A stretch of DNA of 64,000 nucleotides from Pseudomonas sp. NFR16 (GCF_900108875.1 NZ_FNYJ01000002.1:717383-781382), one strand, 5' to 3'. Shown: positions 39,643 to 52,546, counted from the stretch's first letter. Notes: generated by a model not told the origin, from the sequence alone. Numbers and translations: made by a program.

Positions 39643-42249
39643 ATGTTGTCCACGTTCACCCCTACGCCCACCGACTCGCCCAGGACCACCCGCCACTCCA
39701 CCCTCTCACTGCTGACCGTCGCCATCCTGGGCGCCAGTCTGCACAGCCCTGCCACCGCCGCTGCCGAGCAACCGGCGCGCGTGGCCGGCGCCTATCAATT
39801 TTCAATCAAGCAACAACCGCTGGTTTCGGCGCTCAACGAATTCAGCAAGATCACGGGTTGGCAGGTGGGGCTTTCGGCGGATCTGGCGCAGAACGTCACC
39901 TCGCCCGGCGTGAACGGAACCCTGTCGGCCGCGCAAGCACTGGAGCGCCTGCTGGCGGGCAGCAATCTGAGCTACCGCAGCCTGGGCAACAACAACGTCG
40001 TGCTCGAGCGTCGCACCGGCGGCGCACTGGCGCTGGATCAGGTCACCATCAGTGCCACGCGCCAGGCCCAGTCGATAGCCTCGGTGCCCAACACGGTCAG
40101 CGTGCGAGATCGCGCCGACCTTGATCGGCAGAACGTCAACAGCATTCGCGATCTGGTACGTGACGAGCCGGGCGTGTCCGTAGGCGGCGCGGGGCAGCGT
40201 GCCGGCACCACCGGTTACAACATCCGCGGGATCGACGGCAATCGCGTCCTGACTCAGGTCGATGGTGTCGAAGTCCCGGACAACTACTTCTCAGGCCCTT
40301 ACGCCAACACCCATCGCAATTACGTCGACCCCGAAATCGTCAAGCATGTGGAAATCCTACGTGGCCCTGCATCAGCCTTGTACGGCAGTAACGCCATTGG
40401 CGGCGCGGTGAGCTACTACACGCTCGATCCGGAAGACATCATCAAGCCGGGCAAAGACGTCGGCGCACGCCTGAAAACCGGCTACAGCTCAGCGGACAAC
40501 AGCTGGCTGAACTCCGCGACCGTGGCGGGGCGCGAGGGCGACTTCGACGCCATGCTGCACGTCAGCCAGCGTAACGGCCGGGAAACCGAGTCCTACGGCG
40601 AGCATGGCGGCACCGGGCTGGACCGCACCGCCGCCAACCCGGAAGACAAACGCGCGACCAACGTGCTGGCCAAACTGGGCTGGAATTATGGCGACAATGA
40701 CCGGCTGGGCTTCACCTACGAAAAGTTCAAGGACGATACCCATACCAATCAGAAAAGCGCGGTCGGCGGGCCTTTCAACGAGGGCAGCGGCATGGGCTAT
40801 TACCAGTCCCGTGAAGGCAACGATGTCGTGACCCGCGAGCGCTTCGGCGTGGAAAACGCTTTCGCGCTGGACAGCCTGCTGGCGGACAACATCAAGTGGA
40901 GCCTGAACTATCAGATCGCCAAGACCGATCAGGACACACTCGAGCGGTACGTCCCGAAAAACCCTTTCACCGGCGCTGTCTCCCGGGATGTCTGGCGCGC
41001 ACGCAATACGTTCTACAAAGAGCGTCAATGGATTTTCGATGCCCAGCTGGACAAGGCGTTCAGCATCGCTGACACCGAGCATCTGCTGACTTACGGCACC
41101 ACGCTCAAACAGCAGAAAGTCACCGGTGAGCGCAGCGGCAGTGCCACCTGTGCGGCGGTCGGGCGCACCTGCACCGCCATTGGCGCGCCCAGCACGAGTT
41201 CGACGGATAGCCTGTTGCCGACCAGCGATTTCCCGGATCCGACCGTTAACACCTACGCCCTGTTCGCCCAGGATCAGATCAAATGGGGCAGCTGGACCTT
41301 CATGCCCGGCGCACGTTATGACTACACGACACTGTCACCGCATGCGACAGACGAGTTTCTGAAAGCCTACAGCCTGACCCATCCCGACCAGTTCAACGAC
41401 AAGGACAAGAAGTGGCATCGCTTGTCGCCAAAACTTGGCATCACGTACGCGTTCGATGACGCCTACACCTGGTATGGCCAGTACGCCGAAGGTTTCCGTA
41501 CTCCGACGGCCAAGAGCCTGTACGGGCGCTTTGAAAACGTCAGCGGCAACTATATCGTCGAGCCGAATCCGGACCTTGAGCCGGAAAAAAGCAGGAGCTA
41601 CGAGACCGGTCTGCGGGGCCGCTTCGACGAGGGCACGTTCGACGTGGCGGTGTTCTATAACAAGTATCGCGACTTCATCAATGAGGACGCCATCCAACCG
41701 GCAACCTCGTCGGCTACGGTCTTCCAGTCCAACAACATCAAGCACGCCACCATCAAGGGTGTGGAGCTCAAGGGCCGTCTGAATCTGGACAGCTTCGGCG
41801 CGCCTGAAGGCCTCTACACACAGGGCTCCCTGGCGTATGCCTACGGTCGCAACGATGACACGGGACAACCGCTTAACAGCATCAATCCGCTGACTGGCGT
41901 GTTCGGTCTGGGTTATGACCAGGACGACTATGGCGCACTGGTGAGCTGGACGCTGGTCAAGCGCAAGACCCGCGTGGACGATTCGCAATTCCACGCCCCG
42001 AATGGTGTGTCGAGCGGTTTCAGGACGCCAGGCTTCGGCGTCGTTGACCTCACTGGTTTCTACAAAGTGACCGATGACGTCACCGTCAATGGCGGCGTTT
42101 ATAACGTGGCCGACAAGAAATACTGGCGCTGGGACGACGTGCGTGGCTACGACGGCGTCGGCGAGGCAGGTGTGACTGCGCCGTCCAGCCTGGATCGTCT
42201 GACCGAGCCGGGCCGTCACTTCGCGGTCAACCTGGTGTGGGATATCTGA
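39643..42249 (+). CDS. TonB-dependent heme receptor with signalling (STN) domain
   Basis: An 868-residue outer-membrane receptor. A signal peptide ends at about residue 40 (ATAAA). The STN signalling domain spans about 50-125 (FSIKQQPLVSALNEFSKITG). The plug follows (SIRDLVRDEPGVSVGG, IRGIDGNRVLTQVDGV, EILRGPASALYGSNAIGGAV), then a 22-strand barrel ending in LVWDI. The barrel has YGQYAEGFRTPTAKSLYGRF, the FRxP/NPDL heme-receptor-type region with NPDLEPE. Heme rather than a siderophore is inferred from hemO next door. HasR or HxuA type. Confidence 0.9.
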   Translation: MLSTFTPTPTDSPRTTRHSTLSLLTVAILGASLHSPATAAAEQPARVAGAYQFSIKQQPLVSALNEFSKITGWQVGLSADLAQNVTSPGVNGTLSAAQALERLLAGSNLSYRSLGNNNVVLERRTGGALALDQVTISATRQAQSIASVPNTVSVRDRADLDRQNVNSIRDLVRDEPGVSVGGAGQRAGTTGYNIRGIDGNRVLTQVDGVEVPDNYFSGPYANTHRNYVDPEIVKHVEILRGPASALYGSNAIGGAVSYYTLDPEDIIKPGKDVGARLKTGYSSADNSWLNSATVAGREGDFDAMLHVSQRNGRETESYGEHGGTGLDRTAANPEDKRATNVLAKLGWNYGDNDRLGFTYEKFKDDTHTNQKSAVGGPFNEGSGMGYYQSREGNDVVTRERFGVENAFALDSLLADNIKWSLNYQIAKTDQDTLERYVPKNPFTGAVSRDVWRARNTFYKERQWIFDAQLDKAFSIADTEHLLTYGTTLKQQKVTGERSGSATCAAVGRTCTAIGAPSTSSTDSLLPTSDFPDPTVNTYALFAQDQIKWGSWTFMPGARYDYTTLSPHATDEFLKAYSLTHPDQFNDKDKKWHRLSPKLGITYAFDDAYTWYGQYAEGFRTPTAKSLYGRFENVSGNYIVEPNPDLEPEKSRSYETGLRGRFDEGTFDVAVFYNKYRDFINEDAIQPATSSATVFQSNNIKHATIKGVELKGRLNLDSFGAPEGLYTQGSLAYAYGRNDDTGQPLNSINPLTGVFGLGYDQDDYGALVSWTLVKRKTRVDDSQFHAPNGVSSGFRTPGFGVVDLTGFYKVTDDVTVNGGVYNVADKKYWRWDDVRGYDGVGEAGVTAPSSLDRLTEPGRHFAVNLVWDI

Positions 42250-42257
42250 CTGAAATG

Positions 42258-42291
42258 ACAACCGCGCCCCGGTAGGGGTGCGGTTGTTTTT
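42258..42291 (+). terminator. rho-independent terminator between receptor and hemO
   Basis: ACAACCGC then CCCC pairs with GGGG then GCGGTTGT around GGTA (with one G/T bulge pair), and is followed by TTTT. Despite this strong structure hemO starts only 60 bases later, so hemO must be read through or have its own promoter. Confidence 0.85.
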
Positions 42292-42349
42292 ACGCTCGAA
42301 CGCCACTCACTCGTCTCGTTAACACACGCCTCTTTTCCAAGGAAGACAA

Positions 42350-42949
42350 ATGTCCCACGACCCGATTCGTCGCTCCCAACGACTGAACCAGATCACCCAC
42401 GCCCCGCATGAGCAACTGGACAAGGCCGTTAAAGCCCATGCGCCGTTCGAAACCCTGGCCAGCTACCGTCGCTTCCTCAGCGCGCAGTATCTGTTTCAGC
42501 AAGAACTCAAAGCGCTGTACACCGATCCGCAACTGATCGAACTGATCACCGATTTACCTGCGCGATGCCGGGCAGAACAGGCCAGGGCGGACCTGAATGA
42601 CCTCGGTGCGCCCATTCCGGCCCCGGTGTCAGGTGCCGTAGCGACGGCCAGCATGGCTCAGGCGCTTGGCTGGCTGTTCGTCTCCGAAGGGTCGAAGCTG
42701 GGCGCAGCGTTTCTGATCAAGCGCGCCGAGGCGCTGAACCTGAGCGACACCTTTGGCGCACGTCATCTGGGCGAGCCCGCCGGTGGTCGCGCCGATGGCT
42801 GGAAGCGCTTCATCAGGATCCTCGACGACCTGCCCTTCAGCCCCGAGCAGGAAGAGCAGATTGATCGTGGCGCCGTCGCCGCCTTCGAACGTTTCAACGT
42901 GCTGCTGCAGCACGCCTATGCTTGTCCGGCAGCGGCGCAACCGGCCTGA
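42350..42949 (+). CDS. hemO: biliverdin-producing heme oxygenase HemO
   Basis: A 199-residue heme oxygenase that opens the heme ring to release iron, CO and biliverdin. The proximal ligand is H20 in THAPHEQLDK. The distal helix is LGWLFVSEGSKLGAAFL near residues 105-121. It resembles PigA/HemO of Pseudomonas, which yields beta/delta biliverdin isomers. It follows the receptor gene and completes import-plus-degradation of heme. Confidence 0.92.
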   Translation: MSHDPIRRSQRLNQITHAPHEQLDKAVKAHAPFETLASYRRFLSAQYLFQQELKALYTDPQLIELITDLPARCRAEQARADLNDLGAPIPAPVSGAVATASMAQALGWLFVSEGSKLGAAFLIKRAEALNLSDTFGARHLGEPAGGRADGWKRFIRILDDLPFSPEQEEQIDRGAVAAFERFNVLLQHAYACPAAAQPA

Positions 42950-43043
42950 CCCCGCGCGTTTGGCGCCCGGCACTGTTAAGCTAGGCGCCTTTGCCGGGAA
43001 GCATTCCCGCGCATTGCATCATTACCCTGCCGTTTCCGAGACC

Positions 43044-43475
43044 ATGACCAGCACACCCCAAGGCAGCAAACTGTCCCGCATCCTGTTTGGCATTCTGGCC
43101 TACGTGAGTCTGACGATCGGCATCATCGCCATTTTCATTCCGGGACTGCCCACCACCGAGTTCATCCTGCTGGCGGCGTGGGCGGCGACCAAAAGCTCGC
43201 CTCGCCTGAGTGCCTGGCTGGAAAGCCACCGTGTCTTCGGCCCCATGCTGACCAACTGGCGCAACGGCAAACTGATCGCACGCAGCGCCAAGATCAGCGC
43301 CACGGTGACCATGCTGATCTGCGCCGTCATGATGCTGGTGCTGCTCAAACACAATTGGTGGATCTACTTCGCCGTGGCGGGCATGGTGCTGGTCAACCTG
43401 TGGATCTGGTCGCGACCCGAGCCCGGACCTCAGGCTGTCGGTAACGGCAAGACGCCTGCCCGTGATGAACCCTGA
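43044..43475 (+). CDS. YbaN/DUF454 family inner-membrane protein
   Basis: A 143-residue protein with about four transmembrane segments. The block IAIFIPGLPTTEFILLAAWAATKSSPRL is the DUF454 signature (given here only as landmark ends GLPTTEF and KSSPRL). Function unknown; in many Pseudomonas it accompanies hemO-type genes. The start at 43044 (MTSTPQGSK) avoids an upstream open frame that overlaps hemO. Confidence 0.85.
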   Translation: MTSTPQGSKLSRILFGILAYVSLTIGIIAIFIPGLPTTEFILLAAWAATKSSPRLSAWLESHRVFGPMLTNWRNGKLIARSAKISATVTMLICAVMMLVLLKHNWWIYFAVAGMVLVNLWIWSRPEPGPQAVGNGKTPARDEP

Positions 43476-43527
43476 GCAGACCGCAGGGTCTGTCCTTAAC
43501 CGTCATCACATTTCGCTGGAGCACCCC

Positions 43528-43878
43528 ATGTTCGAGCCCGGCCATCTGCACATCGCCCGTCCTGCCCTGCAACCGAAGGACATTGGTTACGACATTCATA
43601 TCCGTTACGAGGTCGCGCAGACGGACGAAGGTCCTGGCATGCACTTCACGCTGGAAGGCGAGATCAACGGCAAGGGCTTCAACGAGTCCTTCGATCTGCC
43701 GAAGGACAAGGCCTACAACTTTGCCAGCGAAGCCTCGCGCATCGCCGGAACATACGGCCTGCCCAAAGACGCCGACCTGCACGCAATGGACGGCCAGTAC
43801 GACGCAATGTTCGAGGACATTCGCGACAAGCTCGATATGAAGTCAGGCGATGCGGTCAAGCCAGAGCATCTGGAATAG
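43528..43878 (+). CDS. conserved Pseudomonas protein (DUF5064-like)
   Basis: A 116-residue soluble protein starting MFEPGHLHIARPALQP. I recall this as a Pseudomonas-restricted family of unknown function (DUF5064). It has a beta-rich N-terminal half with HFTLEGEINGKGF and a helical C-terminal half. The start at 43528 has CTGGAG about 6 bases upstream; an in-frame GTG at 43462 would overlap the previous gene. No catalytic motif seen. Confidence 0.75.
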   Translation: MFEPGHLHIARPALQPKDIGYDIHIRYEVAQTDEGPGMHFTLEGEINGKGFNESFDLPKDKAYNFASEASRIAGTYGLPKDADLHAMDGQYDAMFEDIRDKLDMKSGDAVKPEHLE

Positions 43879-43910
43879 CCGGGCAGCGCCTGACATCGAA
43901 TCTTGCATCG

Positions 43911-44003
43911 CCCCTGTAGGGGCGAACTTGCTCGCGAAGACGCTGCCATGGCCGACAGGGACATTTCAGAGCTTCTTCTTCGCCAGCAAGCCCGCTCCCA
44001 CGG
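43911..44003. repeat. REP inverted pair upstream of gcsR
   Basis: CCCCTGTAGGGGCGAACTTG (left half, 43911-43930, continuing CTCGCGAAG) faces CTTCGCCAGCAAGCCCGCTC (right half, 43978-43997). It fills the gap before the gcsR promoter region. Confidence 0.75.
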
Positions 44004-44107
44004 ATCTCAGAACATCGAAGATTCCCCTGGCCCCGCTGTGTAGGGCAGGACCTCATCATTTACTGGCATAATCGCCCCCTTCAATCGCCCGAACCTCTTC
44101 GCTCCCC

Positions 44108-45616
44108 ATGCGCATTCACGTTACGTTCATCGACCGCGTCGGCATTACCCAGGAAGTGCTGGCGATTCTCGGCGCACGCAACCTGAACCTCGATGCCGTG
44201 GAAATGGTGCCGCCGAATGTCTATATCGACGCGCCGACCCTGAGCCACGAACTGCTCGAAGAACTCAAAGACCGACTGTTCCGGGTGCGAGGCGTGGAGG
44301 CGATTACTGTCGTGGACATCCTCCCGGGGCAGCGCCGCCACTTGCAGCTGGACGCGTTGCTGGCGGCGATGACCGATCCGGTTCTGGCGCTCGACAGCGG
44401 CGGGCATGTGCTGCTCGCCAACCCCGCGCTTGTCGCGCTGTATGGTCGCGAACCCGCTGGCGAACCTATTGGAGAGCTGTTCGGCGACCCCGCGTTGCAA
44501 GCGGCGCTGCTGGAAAACGGCTTTCGCTTGCCGTTGCGCGAAGTCACGCTCAACGGCGAGGCGTTGCTGCTGGATGCGACGCCGATCACCGATGCAGGCG
44601 CGTTGCTGACGCTGTATCTGCCCAGCCGCATTGGTGAACGCCTGTCCGCCCTGCACCACGATCACGCAGAAGGCTTCGACGCGCTGCTTGGCGATTCAGC
44701 GCCCATCCGGACCCTCAAGGCGCGCGCCCAGCGGGTGGCGGCCCTCGATGCGCCGCTGCTGATTCAGGGCGAAACCGGCACCGGCAAAGAACTGGTCGCG
44801 CGGGCCTGCCACGCGGTCAGCGCACGCAACGGCGCGCCTTTTCTGGCGCTCAACTGTGCGGCGCTGCCGGAAAATCTCGCCGAAAGCGAATTGTTCGGTT
44901 ATGCCCCAGGCGCTTTCACTGGCGCGCAACGCGGGGGCAAGCCCGGCCTGATGGAGCTCGCCAACCAGGGCACGGTCTTCCTCGACGAAATCGGCGAAAT
45001 GTCGCCCTATCTGCAAGCCAAGCTGCTGCGTTTTCTCAACGACGGCACTTTCCGCCGCGTTGGCGGCGACAAGGAAGTGCAGGTCAACGTGCGCATCCTC
45101 AGCGCGACGCACCGCGATCTGGAAAAAATGGTCGCTGAAGGGACATTCCGTGAGGACCTGTTCTATCGCCTCAATGTGCTGAACCTGGAGGTCCCGCCGT
45201 TGCGTGAGCGCGGTCAGGACATCCTTCTGCTCGCGCGTTTTTTCATGGAACAGGCTTGCACGCAGATTCAGCGCCCTGTATGTCGTCTGGCGCCTGCTAC
45301 TTATCCGGCCTTGTTAGGCAACCGCTGGCCGGGCAACGTCAGGCAGTTGCAGAACGTGATCTTCCGCGCGGCGGCCATTTGCGAAAGCTCGCTGGTGGAC
45401 ATCGGCGATCTGGACATTGCCGGGACGTCAGTTGCGCGTCAGGGCGACGGCGAAATCGAAAGCCTGGAGGCCGCCGTCGAGCAATTCGAAAAATCCCTGC
45501 TGGAGAAGCTCTACAGCCACTATCCTTCCACCCGGCAACTGGCCGCGCGCTTGCAGACGTCCCACACCGCGATTGCCCACCGTTTACGCAAATATGGAAT
45601 TACAGGGAAGCCGTAG
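44108..45616 (+). CDS. gcsR: sigma-54-dependent activator of glycine cleavage, GcsR (TyrR-like)
   Basis: A 502-residue enhancer-binding protein. An N-terminal ACT domain (about 1-70) and a PAS domain (about 78-180) precede an AAA+ domain with Walker A GETGTGKE, GAFTGA loop (YAPGAFTGAQ) and FLDEIGEM. A TyrR-type HTH (STRQLAARLQTSHTAIAHRL) is at the C-terminus. The intact GAFTGA separates it from PhhR and TyrR, which lack it, and shows it can act on sigma-54. In P. aeruginosa GcsR activates gcs2 genes in response to glycine. Its target genes follow directly. Confidence 0.92.
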   Translation: MRIHVTFIDRVGITQEVLAILGARNLNLDAVEMVPPNVYIDAPTLSHELLEELKDRLFRVRGVEAITVVDILPGQRRHLQLDALLAAMTDPVLALDSGGHVLLANPALVALYGREPAGEPIGELFGDPALQAALLENGFRLPLREVTLNGEALLLDATPITDAGALLTLYLPSRIGERLSALHHDHAEGFDALLGDSAPIRTLKARAQRVAALDAPLLIQGETGTGKELVARACHAVSARNGAPFLALNCAALPENLAESELFGYAPGAFTGAQRGGKPGLMELANQGTVFLDEIGEMSPYLQAKLLRFLNDGTFRRVGGDKEVQVNVRILSATHRDLEKMVAEGTFREDLFYRLNVLNLEVPPLRERGQDILLLARFFMEQACTQIQRPVCRLAPATYPALLGNRWPGNVRQLQNVIFRAAAICESSLVDIGDLDIAGTSVARQGDGEIESLEAAVEQFEKSLLEKLYSHYPSTRQLAARLQTSHTAIAHRLRKYGITGKP

Positions 45617-45651
45617 GCCCTGACCGGCGACTCGCCCAGCAACACGCTACG

Positions 45652-45669
45652 CGGAACGATTTCGAAACA
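45652..45669. promoter_or_regulatory. candidate GcsR box 1
   Basis: CGGAACG-ATTT-CGAAACA, an 18-bp site; its reverse complement fits the TGTAACG-N4-CGTTCCG motif I recall for GcsR at 12 of 14 fixed positions. It begins 36 bases after the gcsR stop. Confidence 0.6.
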
Positions 45670-45670
45670 T

Positions 45671-45688
45671 CGTAACGATTTCATTCCA
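45671..45688. promoter_or_regulatory. candidate GcsR box 2
   Basis: CGTAACG-ATTT-CATTCCA, fitting the same motif at 11 of 14 positions. It starts 19 bases after box 1 and shares the ATTT spacer. Confidence 0.6.
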
Positions 45689-45751
45689 TTCAAGGCATAT
45701 CCGCTCGCAGCAAGGCCTTGATCCTGCAATGCTTTTCAAACACCCGGATTC

Positions 45752-45769
45752 CGTAACGATTTCGCTACA
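45752..45769. promoter_or_regulatory. candidate GcsR box 3
   Basis: CGTAACG-ATTT-CGCTACA; in reverse complement it fits 12 of 14 motif positions. It lies 81 bases after box 2 and about 64 bases upstream of the -24 element, a normal enhancer distance. Confidence 0.6.
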
Positions 45770-45833
45770 GCCTCATCTGTTGCGGTCGGTGAAAAATCGC
45801 TGAAAGCCTTGATCTACAGGCGCCAAGCAAGGT

Positions 45834-45849
45834 TGGCCGCAAACTTGCT
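45834..45849 (+). promoter_or_regulatory. gcvH: sigma-54 promoter of gcvH
   Basis: TGGC at 45834-45837 and TTGC at 45845-45848 with exactly 7 bases between them give a complete -24/-12 element (TTGGCCGCAAACTTGCT). Transcription should begin near 45860, leaving a leader of about 47 bases before gcvH. It fits GcsR, whose gene lies just upstream. Confidence 0.85.
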
Positions 45850-45906
45850 AAGCAGCTACCCATCATGCTCGCGCCAACGACGAGCGATTTCATCTGGGGA
45901 GATTTC

Positions 45907-46290
45907 ATGAGCGAGTTGCGTTTTACTGAAGATCACGAGTGGCTGCGCGCCGAGGCTAACGGCAGTGTGACTGTCGGCATCACGGCGTTCGCGCAGGACG
46001 CACTGGGTGACGTGGTTTTCGTGCAACTGCCCGAGCTTGCGTCCTACGACAAAGGCGCAGAAGCCGCTACGGTCGAATCGGTCAAAGCCGCCAGCGGTGT
46101 GTACATGCCGCTCAATGGCGAAGTCGTCGAGGTCAACCCGGCGCTGGACGCCAATCCCGAACTGGTCAACGAAGACCCGCTGGGCCAGGGCTGGTTCTTC
46201 CGCTTCATTCCTTCCGACGCAGACGCTGTCGGCAAACTGCTGGATCAGGACGCCTACGACCGTCTGATCAAAGCCAACGCCGAAGCCTGA
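45907..46290 (+). CDS. gcvH: glycine cleavage system H protein GcvH
   Basis: A 127-residue lipoyl carrier that moves the aminomethyl group between P, T and L proteins. The lipoylated lysine is K60 in VESVKAAS. The start at 45907 ([13 protein letters not shown]) follows GGGGAG; the frame is open from 45865 without that site. It is first in the GcsR-controlled unit; gcvP follows after 10 bases. Pseudomonas usually has a second gcv set elsewhere, including the L protein. Confidence 0.96.
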   Translation: MSELRFTEDHEWLRAEANGSVTVGITAFAQDALGDVVFVQLPELASYDKGAEAATVESVKAASGVYMPLNGEVVEVNPALDANPELVNEDPLGQGWFFRFIPSDADAVGKLLDQDAYDRLIKANAEA

Positions 46291-46300
46291 GGAGACTGCC

Positions 46301-49165
<2,865 letters not shown>

Positions 49166-49170
49166 CGGAT

Positions 49171-49201
49171 AAGGGGCTACTGTGCGAGCAGTGGCCCTTT
49201 T
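49171..49201 (+). terminator. rho-independent terminator after gcvP
   Basis: AAGGGGCTACTG (49171-49182) pairs with CAGTGGCCCTTTT (49189-49201) around TGCGAG, with T residues at the end. It would end the gcvH-gcvP transcript before sdaA. Confidence 0.75.
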
Positions 49202-49297
49202 CAAGATAGATCCCGCGTGGTGCTGAAATCACTTCGCGAGCACGCTCACTTCTACACGCTTGTGGCGCACAGATATGCATGAACGCCCCGACCTTGC

Positions 49298-49350
49298 AGG
49301 AGTGAGTTTGCTGCGACTGAGCCCAGCCCGATCAGCCTGCAATAACCATA
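49298..49350. repeat. decayed REP-like half in the gcvP-sdaA gap
   Basis: TTGCAGGAGTGAGTTTGCTGC resembles one REP half, with a weak counterpart downstream. The whole 207-bp gap holds only this and the terminator. This is where glyA sits in the related P. aeruginosa operon. Confidence 0.4.
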
Positions 49351-49372
49351 AAAACAACACCGGAGCCCAATC

Positions 49373-50749
<1,377 letters not shown>

Positions 50750-50818
50750 TATCAGCCCACTTTCATCGCGTTTCCGGTTTTCAGGCCGGCGCACGTAAAC
50801 ACATTCAAGGAGCCATCG

Positions 50819-51940
50819 ATGTCCGCTGAACTGCTGAAAACCCCGCTCAACGCCCTGCACCGGGAACTGGGTGCCAAGATGGTCGAATTCGCAGGCTACG
50901 ACATGCCCGTGCAATACCCGGCGGGCGTGATGAAAGAACACCTGCACACCCGCGATCAGGCTGGCCTGTTCGACGTGTCGCACATGGGACAGATCCTGCT
51001 GAGCGGCCCTGATGCCGCCCGTGCGCTGGAAACCCTGGTGCCGGTGGACATCATCGACCTGCCGGTGGGCATGCAGCGCTACGCCATGTTCACCAATGAG
51101 ACCGGCGGGATCCTCGACGACCTGATGGTGGCGAATCTGGGTAACGAGCAACTGATGCTGGTGGTCAACGCCGCCTGCAAAAACGAAGACCTCGCTCACC
51201 TTCGCGCGCACATCGGCAATCGCTGCGAGATCACGCCGCTGTTCGAAGCGCGTGCACTGCTGGCCTTGCAAGGTCCTCAGGCCGTCACGGCGCTGGCTCG
51301 CCTGGCACCGGAAGTTGCGAAGATGACCTTCATGCAGTACACCTCCGCGCGGATCGACGGCATCGACTGCTATGTAAGCCGTTCCGGGTACACCGGGGAA
51401 GACGGCTACGAGATTTCAGTCCCGGCCGACCAGGCCGAATCGCTGGCTCGTCGCCTGCTGGCTGAGCCGGAAGTCGCGCCAATCGGCCTCGGCGCACGTG
51501 ATTCGCTGCGTCTGGAAGCAGGCCTGTGCCTCTACGGTCATGACATGAATACCGAAACCACGCCGATTCAGGCCAGTCTGCTATGGGCGATTTCCAAGGT
51601 CCGTCGCGCCGACGGCACTCGCGCAGGCGGCTTCCCAGGCGCTGATCAAATCTTCGCCCAGCACCAAACCGGTGCGGCTCGCAAGCGTGTCGGCCTGCTG
51701 CCGCAAGAGCGCACGCCGGTGCGCGAGGGCGCTGACATTGTCGATGCCGACGATAAAGTGATCGGCTCGATCTGCAGCGGCGGCTTCGGACCGACCCTCG
51801 GCGCACCACTGGCAATGGGCTACCTGGACGCAGGATTCACAGCGCTGGATACACCGGTCTGGGCAATCGTTCGTGGCAAGAAAGTACCGATGCTCGTTAG
51901 CAAAATGCCTTTCGTTGCGCCACGTTACTTCCGCGGCTGA
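50819..51940 (+). CDS. gcvT: aminomethyltransferase GcvT (glycine cleavage T protein)
   Basis: A 373-residue tetrahydrofolate-binding T protein that frees ammonia and makes 5,10-methylene-THF. The N-terminal block FAGYDMPVQYP, FDVSHMGQI (catalytic Asp region) and the GLGARDSLRLEAGLCLYGHDM segment are family signatures. It lies 69 bp after sdaA and ends the glycine/serine set. A 393-bp gap follows. Confidence 0.95.
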   Translation: MSAELLKTPLNALHRELGAKMVEFAGYDMPVQYPAGVMKEHLHTRDQAGLFDVSHMGQILLSGPDAARALETLVPVDIIDLPVGMQRYAMFTNETGGILDDLMVANLGNEQLMLVVNAACKNEDLAHLRAHIGNRCEITPLFEARALLALQGPQAVTALARLAPEVAKMTFMQYTSARIDGIDCYVSRSGYTGEDGYEISVPADQAESLARRLLAEPEVAPIGLGARDSLRLEAGLCLYGHDMNTETTPIQASLLWAISKVRRADGTRAGGFPGADQIFAQHQTGAARKRVGLLPQERTPVREGADIVDADDKVIGSICSGGFGPTLGAPLAMGYLDAGFTALDTPVWAIVRGKKVPMLVSKMPFVAPRYFRG

Positions 51941-52333
51941 CAGGCGCGTCAAGAAACTGCGGCACCGCAACAGTGCATTCAACTGTGCGCATGCCGCAGT
52001 CTGGCGCTCGCTCAAACAGCAATCAAACTGTCAAAAAAATGCACTTTCCAAGGGGCTTCGATATTAAAAACTATCGATCCCCTCGATGTGGTTAAAGTTT
52101 TCAAAAAACCGGCCAAACCCCCTGAAACCGGGCATCAGCGGGGCTTGTTTTTTCTGCGAGAGTTAGCGTAGAGTTTCTCAACTGTGTTTGCATAGGTCGC
52201 TGGGATCGTGACCTGGGCAGTAGCGCCAAAAGCAATGCTACATCCCGCTCTACGTTTCTTCTTCCTGCAACCAGCCCAGTACTCTTTCGTGTGAAAGGGA
52301 CTGTCATTAATTTATGCGTTTAGGAATAAGAAA
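51941..52333. other. 393-bp gap holding the cold-shock gene leader
   Basis: The first part carries a terminator (listed). The rest, about 180 bases up to 52333, is T/A-rich just before the csp start (CATTAATTTATGCG). It is probably a long 5' leader, as in other cold-shock genes. I could not fix the promoter. No gene was recognised; short open frames here lack ribosome sites. Confidence 0.55.
52113..52153 (+). terminator. rho-independent terminator after gcvT
   Basis: CCCCCTGA pairs with TCAGCGGGG across AACCGGGCA, followed by CTTGTTTTTT. It lies about 170 bases after the gcvT stop. Confidence 0.7.
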
Positions 52334-52546
52334 ATGTCTACACGTCAGAGCGGTACCGTTAAGTGGTTTAACGACGAGAAAGGTTTTGGTTTTATCACTC
52401 CAGAGAGCGGTCCGGATCTGTTCGTCCACTTCCGCGCTATTCAGGGCAACGGCTTCAAGAGCCTGAAAGAAGGCCAGAAAGTTACTTTCGTTGCCGTGCA
52501 AGGCCAGAAAGGCATGCAGGCTGATGAAGTACAAGCTGAAGGCTGA
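52334..52546 (+). CDS. cold-shock domain protein (CspA/CapB family)
   Basis: A 70-residue single cold-shock domain that binds single-stranded RNA/DNA and melts structures. RNP1 is KGFGFIT and RNP2 is LFVHF. The start [11 protein letters not shown] has AGGAATAAG upstream. Several csp copies exist per Pseudomonas genome, so cold induction of this one is not certain. Confidence 0.94.
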   Translation: MSTRQSGTVKWFNDEKGFGFITPESGPDLFVHFRAIQGNGFKSLKEGQKVTFVAVQGQKGMQADEVQAEG

